Origin: SIG588 sp045599305
GTDB taxonomy: Bacteria > Bacillota > Clostridia > Oscillospirales > Acutalibacteraceae
Direction of reading: 5' to 3'
Length of the DNA stretch: 14,728 bases
NCBI GenBank assembly: GCA_045599305.1
Contig: JAZRVU010000090.1
Span: 1-14,728 of the forward strand
Shown in pieces: positions 1-5,794 of the stretch; the stretch's first letter is position 1, and every line of letters begins with the position of its first letter. The notes beneath the pieces were generated by a model, which did not search any database, was not told the origin of the DNA, and was given only the letters and a program-made list of their open reading frames with translations. Made by a program: the position numbers and the translations under genes.

Positions 1-105
1 TTCCTGATGCCGCATCAGCGTCCAGTTATCGTCGTGGAAGGGGTAATCCTCATAGACAAACGGCAGCGTGCGGCAGAATGCGATCGCTTCTTCGCGGGTG
101 GTCAT
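1..105 (-). CDS. MmcQ/YjbR family protein, N-terminal fragment (runs off the window)
   Basis: Only the first 35 codons are visible; the reading frame is open to base 1 and continues outside the window. The peptide begins MTTREEAIAFCRTLP and carries the stretch YEDYPFHDDNWTLMRHQE. The helix plus YEDYPF...WTLMRH pattern is the usual N-terminus of MmcQ/YjbR proteins, small alpha/beta proteins of about 110-120 residues with a CyaY-like fold, often annotated as DNA-binding but without a settled role. The ATG is 8 bases downstream of the stop codon of the RpiB-like gene on the same strand, so the two are probably co-transcribed. No strong Shine-Dalgarno sequence is seen before this ATG, which fits translational coupling. 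The family call rests on motif recall from a short fragment. Confidence 0.75.
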   Translation of the reverse strand, partial: MTTREEAIAFCRTLPFVYEDYPFHDDNWTLMRHQE

Positions 106-113
106 ACAAAGAA

Positions 114-689
114 TCAGTCTTCGGGCTTGGTTTCCAGCTTGAGCGGGTAATCGCCTAAATGCTTTACCTTGAAGCCGTTGCGCTTGTATTCCTCATAGTC
201 GAACGCTTCCAGTTCGTCGATTGCGAGCTTGTGGAACTCATAGAAATTGTGCCACCATTCGTACCCGCTGCCGAGCGAGGCGTTCAGATACGCGTCGGCA
301 ATGTCGCAGCCCATGGCGGGGGCGACATAGAACGCGCCCATCGCCAGCACGTTGACACCGTTTCCGGTGATCGCGCGCAGAGCCGCCGGCACGCTTTCCA
401 CGACACCCGCGTGCACGTGCGGGCATTTGCTGGCCGCGATGTGGATGCCCATGCCGGTGCCGCAGAAGATCAGGGCTCTTTCAAATTCGCCCTCCGAGAT
501 CATGGAACCGACACGCAGGCCCACCCGGTGGAACATCAGGTCGGTGTCGTTCGGGTCGCTGTCCGCCTTGACGCCGACGTCGGTGATCTTCCAGCCCTTG
601 GCCTTCAAGTGCGCGACGACCGCCTCCTTGAGCGGATAGCCCGCGAAATCCGCCCCGACGAGCAGATACTTATCCTTGATCGTTTTCAT
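114..689 (-). CDS. RpiB/LacA/LacB family sugar-phosphate isomerase, atypical active site
   Basis: 191 residues. Predicted cytosolic aldose-ketose isomerase acting on a phosphorylated sugar; the substrate cannot be told from sequence. The RpiB fold is seen in the N-terminal VGADFAG (residues 11-17, Asp14 matching the substrate-binding Asp of RpiB) and in the signature FCGTGMGIHIAASK (75-88), with Cys76 at the position of the catalytic base. NVLAMGA (113-119) follows. Two usual residues differ: the His after the Asp in DHAG is Phe15, and the catalytic His of the RQHND segment of E. coli RpiB aligns with Gly109. The protein is also about 40 residues longer than ordinary RpiB, with a C-terminal tail rich in aromatic and charged residues from about 143 (YEWWHNFYEFHK). 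It therefore probably belongs to a subfamily that is not ribose-5-phosphate isomerase. The RBS GGGAGGA lies a few bases before the ATG. It leads a short operon with the YjbR gene. Confidence 0.85.
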   Translation of the reverse strand: MKTIKDKYLLVGADFAGYPLKEAVVAHLKAKGWKITDVGVKADSDPNDTDLMFHRVGLRVGSMISEGEFERALIFCGTGMGIHIAASKCPHVHAGVVESVPAALRAITGNGVNVLAMGAFYVAPAMGCDIADAYLNASLGSGYEWWHNFYEFHKLAIDELEAFDYEEYKRNGFKVKHLGDYPLKLETKPED

Positions 690-708
690 TGTGATTCCTC
701 CCGCAAAA

Positions 709-736
709 TTGAAATGAGCGCTTCTGTATATATAAT
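709..736 (+). promoter_or_regulatory. Sigma-A-like promoter facing right
   Basis: On the plus strand TTGAAA (709-714), 16 bases, then a perfect TATAAT (731-736). Its -10 box overlaps the -10 box of the leftward promoter, so the two divergent promoters share DNA. The small palindrome AGCGCT (717-722) sits in the spacer. It would drive the short plus-strand reading frame starting at 761. Confidence 0.5.
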
Positions 737-759
737 AACAGAAATGAGGAATATGTCAA
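732..759 (-). promoter_or_regulatory. Sigma-A promoter of the RpiB-like gene
   Basis: On the minus strand a perfect TTGACA (754-759) is separated by 16 bases from TATTAT (732-737). The expected start of transcription is near 725, giving a leader of about 35 bases that holds the GGGAGGA ribosome binding site. Confidence 0.75.
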
Positions 760-760
760 T

Positions 761-838
761 ATGGAAAACGGGCAGATGCCCAAAGGGCTTATTCCGTTCA
801 AGGATATTGCCAAAAATGCCGCTCAAACCCGGGAGGAA
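761..838 (+). pseudogene. Probable truncated 5' end of an unrecognised plus-strand gene
   Basis: Downstream of the rightward promoter there is a GAGGA ribosome binding site (746-750) and an ATG at 761. The first 26 codons read MENGQMPKGLIPFKDIAKNA then AQTREE, a plausible mixed-polarity, helix-containing protein start. From about 835 the frame runs antisense into the lipoprotein gene and turns into Ser/Thr/Arg-rich sequence typical of a shadow frame, ending at 970. The picture fits a gene whose body was lost, leaving promoter, RBS and about 25 codons next to the 3' end of the sigma operon. A short genuine peptide, or chance, are the alternatives. The right end given is approximate. I do not recognise the family. 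Confidence 0.35.
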
Positions 839-1347
839 GTCAGCGTCACGCGCCGGCGCTCACCTGTTACCGTCTGCACATCGCTGACCGCATCCGCGCT
901 GACCTCGACCAACACCTGCCAACAAGCCATGTCGGCGGTGGCCGGATCAGGTCGGGTCGTGGTATACTGAACGGTCAACTCGCCATTCTGTAACGCCAGC
1001 CCGTCGATCTGCAGCTGCATGGAGCTGCTTTCCAGCGTCACATACAGCACCAGCAACGCCTTGTCGGCAAAATACGCCTCGGTATAGCGCGCGAGAGGAC
1101 AGGCGTCATCCGGCGGCAGGTCTTCCAGCGCCTTCCGGCTGCGGATGACCTGTCCGAAAAAGCTGTCCGTTCCGGTGAAATCACAGGTCCGCACGGCGGC
1201 CCCCACCGTGAAGGGGATTTCCCGGGGTGCGGATGATGCGGCGGACGGTGCATCGGGTGCCGAGACCGGAGATGCGCCGCACCCCGCCAGAAGCAGCGCA
1301 CACAGTGAACACACAGCCAGCCATGCGGCCACTCGATGTAACGACAT
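823..1347 (-). CDS. Lipoprotein with PrcB-like C-terminal half
   Basis: 174 residues from the ATG at 1347, which follows a strong GGGAGGAG ribosome binding site; a TTG at 1377 overlapping the upstream stop codon is in frame but has no such site. Residues 5-23 are a lipoprotein signal with the lipobox LLAGC (Cys23), so the mature protein should be attached to the outer face of the membrane. A Ser/Ala/Pro-rich linker (24-42) follows. The rest contains an extended stretch AYFADKALLVLYVTLES (91-107) and a strand-rich NGELTVQY (121-128), resembling the PrcB C-terminal type domain that is common in clostridial lipoproteins; this likeness is an inference. It is the last gene of the sigma operon, starting 26 bases after the membrane protein's stop codon, so it may be part of the envelope-sensing module. 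Confidence 0.7.
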   Translation of the reverse strand: MSLHRVAAWLAVCSLCALLLAGCGASPVSAPDAPSAASSAPREIPFTVGAAVRTCDFTGTDSFFGQVIRSRKALEDLPPDDACPLARYTEAYFADKALLVLYVTLESSSMQLQIDGLALQNGELTVQYTTTRPDPATADMACWQVLVEVSADAVSDVQTVTGERRRVTLTSSRV

Positions 1348-1373
1348 GAAACACTCCTCCCGTTCCGTACCGC

Positions 1374-2189
1374 TCAATATTTGGTGGCGTCGGTGCTCTC
1401 CTGCCGGGCGTAATACAGGACCGTATCGTAGTCCCTGAATTTCAGCGCCAAAATCTCCTTGTCCGCCCAGCCCTCCACTGTATAGAAGGTGGCGGTCACG
1501 ATCTTGTCACCCACATATCGGCCGTTCTCGTCCCGCCCCTCGTAGTGGAGCCAGAGATCCTGCGGCCCCAGCGGCTCGCCCAGCGGCCAGGATCCGCCGG
1601 GCAGAAGGTCATATTCCCCCTCAAACGCCGTCACATGAGGAAACCATTCGGGAAGCTGCTCCTCGGTGGGATCGTCGATCTCCGTATACCGGGAGGAAGC
1701 CGCGGCCTGCGTGGTGGTGCTTTCCGATTCGGTGGGAGGGATCGTGCCCCCGGTGCCAAAAGCGTGATCGGTGGTGGCGGTGGTGGGCCGCTCCGCCTGC
1801 GTGGTCAGGAGGGGAATGCCGGAAGTGGATGCCATGGTGGTGCCTTTCTCTGTCCCGGTGGGGTCGGTGCGGGTGGTCGTGACGGCGGTATGCGTCGGCT
1901 CGGACTGTGCGGCATCGGTGACGGTGCCCGCGGTCTCGGCCTCGCCGGTCGTCTCATGAAAGCCGTCGGTCGGTGTCGCGGTCGTCACGGTGGTGCCGGC
2001 AGTCGGCGCCTCTTTTACCGGCCAATCCGGTTTGCCGCCCTTCCAGAGCCACACCGATGCCGCCACCGCCGTGCAGCACACCGCGGCCGTCACGCCGCCG
2101 TATGCCATCCGCGCTCTTTTTTCCTTTGCGGCCAGATACGCATCCCGCCGGGCCAGCACGGCGGACAGTATCTCATCATGCGTCTTCAT
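1374..2189 (-). CDS. Thr-rich single-pass membrane protein, probable anti-sigma factor
   Basis: 271 residues. Residues 1-29 are a charged cytosolic segment (EILSAVLARRDAYLAAKEKR), then one membrane helix at about 30-50. Next is a low-complexity Thr/Ser/Pro-rich linker of over 100 residues (about 61-165) with clusters such as TTVTTATPT and ESESTTTQ. The C-terminal globular part (about 166-271) holds several Trp and Tyr and an aspartate-rich end. The start overlaps the end of the ECF sigma gene by 14 bases, the usual arrangement of a sigma factor and its membrane anti-sigma partner. No zinc-binding HxxxCxxC anti-sigma motif is present, so the call rests on position, topology and the short cytosolic helix. 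The linker probably spans the cell wall; it may be glycosylated. The external domain is not recognised and could be the signal sensor. Confidence 0.65.
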   Translation of the reverse strand: MKTHDEILSAVLARRDAYLAAKEKRARMAYGGVTAAVCCTAVAASVWLWKGGKPDWPVKEAPTAGTTVTTATPTDGFHETTGEAETAGTVTDAAQSEPTHTAVTTTRTDPTGTEKGTTMASTSGIPLLTTQAERPTTATTDHAFGTGGTIPPTESESTTTQAAASSRYTEIDDPTEEQLPEWFPHVTAFEGEYDLLPGGSWPLGEPLGPQDLWLHYEGRDENGRYVGDKIVTATFYTVEGWADKEILALKFRDYDTVLYYARQESTDATKY

Positions 2190-2724
2190 ACTGAAAATTC
2201 TCCTTTTGCAGTTCGTTTTTCAAAGCCGATCTGGCACGGGAAAGCAGCACCTCCGTGGCGTGGACGCTCCGTTTTAAGATCAGCGCCGCCTCCCGGTTGC
2301 TGAACTCCTCAAAATAGGTCAGCCACAGCACCCGGCGGTAATCGGGCGAAAGACGGCCGAGTGCCCGGTGCACCGCCTGCCGCCGCTCGTCCCGGATGTA
2401 CGCCTCCTCCAGTTCGGCACCGCCGTCCGGCTGTGCCTCTGCTTCGGACAGCGGCAGGGGACGCTTTTTGCCGAGCGCCCGGCACGCCGTGTTGTGCCCG
2501 ATGGCATACAGCCACGTTTTGAAGGAAGATTTACCGGAAAAATGCGGCCGCCGGGTCACCAGACGGACAAAGGTGTCCTCCGCCGCCTCCTCGGCCATGT
2601 GCCAATCCGCCGTGCAGCGGTACAAAAACAGGACCAACCCGTCCCAATACATCGCGATCAGACGGGCGATGCCGTCATCGTCCCCGTCCAAATACTGTCT
2701 CCACGCCTCGGCGCCCTTGTCCAC
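2176..2724 (-). CDS. ECF-type RNA polymerase sigma factor
   Basis: 182 residues from the GTG at 2724. Region 2 lies at about 20-88, with AEEAAEDTFVRLV and GKSSFKTWLYAIGHN (64-78), the hallmark of sigma-70 region 2. Region 4 is a helix-turn-helix at about 115-172 (LSPDYRRVLWLTYFEEFSNR onward). The frame is open to a further GTG at 2766, but only the 2724 start has a good Shine-Dalgarno site (AAAGGAGG, 9 bases upstream). MDKGAEAW...LDGDDDG is also the typical beginning of this clostridial ECF group. A putative ECF promoter just upstream would put the RNA start near 2762, too close to 2766 for a leader, which again favours 2724. Its 3' end overlaps the probable anti-sigma gene by 14 bases. Role: directing RNA polymerase to a stress or envelope regulon. 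Confidence 0.9.
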   Translation of the reverse strand: MDKGAEAWRQYLDGDDDGIARLIAMYWDGLVLFLYRCTADWHMAEEAAEDTFVRLVTRRPHFSGKSSFKTWLYAIGHNTACRALGKKRPLPLSEAEAQPDGGAELEEAYIRDERRQAVHRALGRLSPDYRRVLWLTYFEEFSNREAALILKRSVHATEVLLSRARSALKNELQKENFQYEDA

Positions 2725-2733
2725 GGCCGATCG

Positions 2734-2741
2734 CCTCCTTT
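2734..2741 (-). promoter_or_regulatory. Ribosome binding site deciding the sigma factor start
   Basis: AAAGGAGG on the minus strand, 9 bases before GTG 2724. The upstream in-frame GTG at 2766 has only AATAG before it, so the shorter protein is preferred. Confidence 0.75.
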
Positions 2742-2768
2742 TGAAAAGTTTCCGGATCCTTTTCACCT

Positions 2769-2797
2769 ATTAGACACACCAAACGGGCAAAACCTCA
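2769..2797 (-). promoter_or_regulatory. Putative ECF-type (autoregulatory) promoter
   Basis: Minus strand: TGAGGTTT (about 2790-2797) followed after 15 bases by TGTCTAAT (2769-2776). This resembles the TGAAAC-type -35 and CGTC-type -10 elements used by Firmicutes ECF sigma factors and lies just before the sigma gene, so self-activation is likely. No good sigma-A promoter is seen on this strand here. Inference from resemblance only. Confidence 0.45.
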
Positions 2798-2842
2798 CAC
2801 CCGGCAGGAAAAATTTTTTCGGTTCACCGCGCGGCGGCTCGA

Positions 2843-2871
2843 TTGATTTTCGCCGTGCGGTGTGCTACAAT
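2843..2871 (+). promoter_or_regulatory. Sigma-A promoter of the aldo/keto reductase gene
   Basis: TTGATT (2843-2848), 17 bases, TACAAT (2866-2871), with the start codon 29 bases downstream and AAAGGCGG as ribosome binding site at about 2891-2898. Confidence 0.75.
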
Positions 2872-2900
2872 GTATAAATGTATAAAAACGAAAGGCGGCG

Positions 2901-4085
2901 ATGACGGTGCAATACCGCTGCGACAGATACGGCAACCCGATCTCGGTGCTGGGATACGGGTGTATGCGCTTTTCCCGCTCGGTGAGCGGCGTGGACATGA
3001 AAAAGACCGAGGGAGAGATCAAAGCGGCAGTCGATGCGGGGATCAACTATTTCGACACCGCCTACATCTACCCCGGCAGCGAGGCGGCACTGGGCGAGAT
3101 CCTCGCCCGCAACGGACTGCGCGACCGGGTGAACATCGCCACCAAACTGCCGCACTATATGCTCCGGCGGCCGGAGGACGCGGAAAAATTCTTCTGCGAG
3201 GAACTGGCGCGTCTGCAGACCGACCACGTGGACTATTACCTGATGCATATGCTCACCGACGTGAAGACGTGGGAGCGGCTGTGCGCGCTGGGTCTGCCGG
3301 AGTGGCTGCAAAAGAAAAAAGCCGAGGGTACCATCCGGCAGATCGGCTTTTCCTACCACGGCAACAGCGACACCTTCTGCGACCTGCTCAAAGTGTACGA
3401 CTGGGACTTTTGCCAGATCCAGTATAACTACATGGACGAACGCACCCAGGCCGGGGTGACCGGCCTGAAGGCGGCGGCCGCGCTGGGGCTGCCCGTCATC
3501 ATCATGGAGCCGCTGCGCGGCGGCAAACTGGCCGCCGGCCTGCCCGCCGAGGCACAGCGCCTATTCGACCGCTTCCCCGTGCGGCGCAGCCCGGCGGAAT
3601 GGTCGTTTCGCTGGCTGTGGGATCAGCCGGAGGTCACCTGCGTGCTTTCCGGCATGAACTCGCTTGCCATGATCGAAGAAAACGCCCGCGCGGCCGGCAC
3701 CGCACAGGCGGGGGAATTCGGTGAGGCGGAGCGGCAGCTGCTCGCGGATGCGGCGGCGGCCATCAACGCCCGCATGAAGGTGCCCTGCACCGGCTGCCGC
3801 TACTGTATGCCCTGCCCCAAAGGGGTGGACATCCCCGGCATCTTCGCCGCCTACAACCGCCGCCAATCGGACGGCCGTCTGCGCGGGCTGACCGACTACT
3901 TCATGTGCACGGCGGTGCGGCGGGACAACACGGGGGCGGGCAACTGCGTGAAATGCGGCCGCTGTGCGCGGCATTGCCCGCAGGGCATCGACATCCCGCG
4001 CGAACTGGAAAACGCCAGAAAGACCTTTGAGGGGCCGCTTTACAAGCTCGTCAGCCCCATCGTGCGGCATTTCATGAAATATTAA
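2901..4085 (+). CDS. Aldo/keto reductase with C-terminal double [4Fe-4S] ferredoxin domain
   Basis: 394 residues. Residues 1-285 form the AKR barrel. The catalytic tetrad is visible as Asp52 and Tyr57 (FDTAYIYPG), Lys82 (IATKLP) and His116 (DYYLMH), and IGFSYHGNSD (148-157) is also typical. The last 100 residues hold two cysteine clusters: CTGCRYCMPCPKG (Cys296, 299, 302, 305) and CVKCGRCARHCPQG (Cys349, 352, 355, 359), each followed by the DIP motif. Two iron-sulfur clusters are expected. Such iron-sulfur AKRs are common in anaerobes and reduce or oxidise sugar- or aldehyde-type substrates with NAD(P)H or ferredoxin; the substrate is unknown. The length is typical of the family. The 3' end overlaps that of the convergent propeller glycosidase gene by 14 bases, so no separate terminator fits between them. 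Confidence 0.92.
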   Translation: MTVQYRCDRYGNPISVLGYGCMRFSRSVSGVDMKKTEGEIKAAVDAGINYFDTAYIYPGSEAALGEILARNGLRDRVNIATKLPHYMLRRPEDAEKFFCEELARLQTDHVDYYLMHMLTDVKTWERLCALGLPEWLQKKKAEGTIRQIGFSYHGNSDTFCDLLKVYDWDFCQIQYNYMDERTQAGVTGLKAAAALGLPVIIMEPLRGGKLAAGLPAEAQRLFDRFPVRRSPAEWSFRWLWDQPEVTCVLSGMNSLAMIEENARAAGTAQAGEFGEAERQLLADAAAAINARMKVPCTGCRYCMPCPKGVDIPGIFAAYNRRQSDGRLRGLTDYFMCTAVRRDNTGAGNCVKCGRCARHCPQGIDIPRELENARKTFEGPLYKLVSPIVRHFMKY

Positions 4086-4974
4086 CTGCTCCGCCGTTCC
4101 AGCGCCAGTGGACAAGGTCGCGGCTGTAGGCGATACCGATACTGGCGAAGGTGTCGAAATACACCGTTTCGTCCTCGGGACCCGAGCCGTGGAAGACCAT
4201 GACATACATCTCCTCGCCGCACAGGCGGGAGACGTCCAGCACCGCGCCGGCGGTGATCCGCCCCCGCGCCCACGGCCATTCGGCCTGCCCGAGGGTGAGA
4301 AGCCCGCGGTCGACCCAGTGGACAAGATCGGGCGAGGTCTTGACCCCGATGCCGTTTTGCGGGGAGTGGAACATCACATATCCCCCGCCGCGGCGCAGGA
4401 TGCAGACGTTTTCGCCCCCCTCGGTGTTCCCGGCATATTCCCAGTGCACCAGATCGCGGGAGGAGGCGGCGGAAACGCCGCTTTGCTTGAAAAAGCACCA
4501 GATCCGTCCCGGCTCGTCGGCGTCCTCGATGAGATAGGGGTCGATCATGCGCCCCATCGCCTCCTCGGGGATATCCCCCCTCACCCGCAGCAGACGCGGC
4601 GCCGAAAAAGTGCGCAGATCATCGCTCTCCATCACGAAAAGGCGGGCGCGGTCGTTGGCGTACTTTTCGCCGTTTTCACGCGGGTAGGTCTGCAGGCAGA
4701 GCACATACCGCCCGCCGAAGCGGATCACGTTGCCGGGACTGGAAAAATTGAGCCGGCGATCCCGCGGGGTGAGCGCACGGGGCTCTGTCCACGCCGCCAG
4801 ATCGGTGCTTTCCGAGACGGCCAGCCGCAGAAAAGGGCCGTCCGGCTCGTTTTCCACCAGCGTGAAAAAGAGGAAGAACCGCTCGCCGTCGCAAAACAGC
4901 GCCGGATCGCGGAACGCACGGGTCTCGTCCCCGCGAAAGATGACGGGAGACGGGATGCGGGACAGTTGAAGCAT
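4072..4974 (-). CDS. Five-bladed beta-propeller glycosidase (GH43/GH32-clan-like)
   Basis: 300 residues from the ATG at 4974, which has the ribosome binding site AAAGAGGTG 6-7 bases upstream; the frame stays open further, but that part overlaps the divergent NIF3 gene. There is no signal peptide, so a cytosolic location is predicted. Propeller blades are seen as repeated S-x-DL-x-x-W/F units: STDLAAWTEPR (56-66), SDDLRTFSAPR (117-127), SRDLVHWEY (172-180), SPDLVHWVDR (214-223) and SRDLVHWRW (284-292). Candidate acidic residues are Asp23 (RAFRDPALF) and Asp145 with Glu150 (MIDPYLIED). The pattern matches GH43/GH32/GH117-type propellers that act on arabinosides, xylosides, fructosides or related oligosaccharides. 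Family number and substrate cannot be fixed by eye. Confidence 0.8.
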   Translation of the reverse strand: MLQLSRIPSPVIFRGDETRAFRDPALFCDGERFFLFFTLVENEPDGPFLRLAVSESTDLAAWTEPRALTPRDRRLNFSSPGNVIRFGGRYVLCLQTYPRENGEKYANDRARLFVMESDDLRTFSAPRLLRVRGDIPEEAMGRMIDPYLIEDADEPGRIWCFFKQSGVSAASSRDLVHWEYAGNTEGGENVCILRRGGGYVMFHSPQNGIGVKTSPDLVHWVDRGLLTLGQAEWPWARGRITAGAVLDVSRLCGEEMYVMVFHGSGPEDETVYFDTFASIGIAYSRDLVHWRWNGGAVNIS

Positions 4975-5011
4975 ATGATACACCTCTTTGAGAAAAGAAA
5001 GGATGATAAAA

Positions 5012-5794
5012 ATGACAGCCAAAGAATTACTGGCCGAACTCAAAGCCATGGCGCACGACCCGGTGGACGAGACGCGCACCTGTGACAATTTCAAGGCGGG
5101 CGACCCCGAACGGCCGCTGCACCGCGTGGCGCTCGCCATGTTCGCCACCCCCGACGTGATCCGCGCCGCGGCGGCGGACGGTGCCGATTTCCTGCTGGTG
5201 CATGAGCCGACCTTTTACGATCACATGGATCGGCCCAACGACAACCCGCTCGTGCAGGAAAAGCAGGCGCTGCTGGAAAAGAGCGGCCTGACGCTGGCAC
5301 GCTTTCATGACTATGCCCACTCCATGCTGCCCGACCTCATCTGCGAGGGGGAACTGCACGACATGGGACTGCCCGGCCGCTTCGTGCGCGGGGATTACTG
5401 GGCGGTGAACGGCTTTGTGCTGGAGCAGCCCATGACGGCACGGGAACTGGCCGCCCACATGGAAAAGACGCTGGGGCTGCACCACGTGCGCATCGCGGGC
5501 AGTGCCGACACCCCCGGCACGCGGCTGGCCTGCTGCTTCGGCACCCCCGGCCATACTGCGGAAATGCTGGCGGAGAACGACTTTTTGCTCACCGGCGAGA
5601 TCTGTGAGTGGGGTCTCGGCGAGATGGCGCGCGACTACGCCCAGCTCGGCCACAACAAGGCCATTCTGGTGATGACCCACGAGGGCTCCGAGCGCGCCGG
5701 CATGAAGCTGCTGGCCGACAAACTGCGCGTCCTGCACCCGGAGATCGAATTTACCTACTATGAGAGTGGCGAGATATATACCTACACCGATTGA
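5012..5794 (+). CDS. NIF3 (DUF34) family metal-binding protein
   Basis: 260 residues from the ATG at 5012, preceded by AAAGGA (4998-5003) at good distance; ATG 5003 and TTG 4988 are in-frame alternatives. The NIF3/DUF34 pattern is visible: LADFLLVHEP-like segment with His64 and His71 (FLLVHEPTFYDH, 60-71), RFHDYAH (97-103) and, near the C-terminus, LTGEICEWG followed by QLGHNKAILVMTHEGSE. In the family such His/Glu/Asp residues bind two metal ions in a hexameric ring; the biochemical role is not established despite the common label GTP cyclohydrolase I type 2-like. The first metal motif reads VHEP where many members have HHP, so it is a divergent member, of a type often found beside sugar-degradation genes. 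Start codons of this and the leftward glycosidase gene are only 37 bases apart; the 3' end overlaps the next gene by 13 bases. Confidence 0.85.
   Translation: MTAKELLAELKAMAHDPVDETRTCDNFKAGDPERPLHRVALAMFATPDVIRAAAADGADFLLVHEPTFYDHMDRPNDNPLVQEKQALLEKSGLTLARFHDYAHSMLPDLICEGELHDMGLPGRFVRGDYWAVNGFVLEQPMTARELAAHMEKTLGLHHVRIAGSADTPGTRLACCFGTPGHTAEMLAENDFLLTGEICEWGLGEMARDYAQLGHNKAILVMTHEGSERAGMKLLADKLRVLHPEIEFTYYESGEIYTYTD

Noticed and set aside
769..788. Small hairpins GGGCATCTGCCC and GCCCTTTGGGC followed by GTTTTCC on the minus strand, as terminator of the sigma operon
   Set aside because: Stems of only 4-5 base pairs that compete with each other and a poor T run; too weak to call.
1720..2010. 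GTGGT/GGTGG repeats as a repeat element
   Set aside because: They are explained by Thr/Pro-rich coding sequence of the membrane protein on the minus strand.
1545..2303. A 252-codon plus-strand frame opposite the Thr-rich membrane protein
   Set aside because: It is antisense to codons for Thr and Pro repeats, giving Gly/Arg-rich low complexity; no start signals.
4951..4979. TATGAT at 4974-4979 as -10 box of the NIF3 gene
   Set aside because: Position would suit the start at 5012, but there is no recognisable -35 box (CGGGAT) 17 bases upstream, so it was not listed as a promoter.
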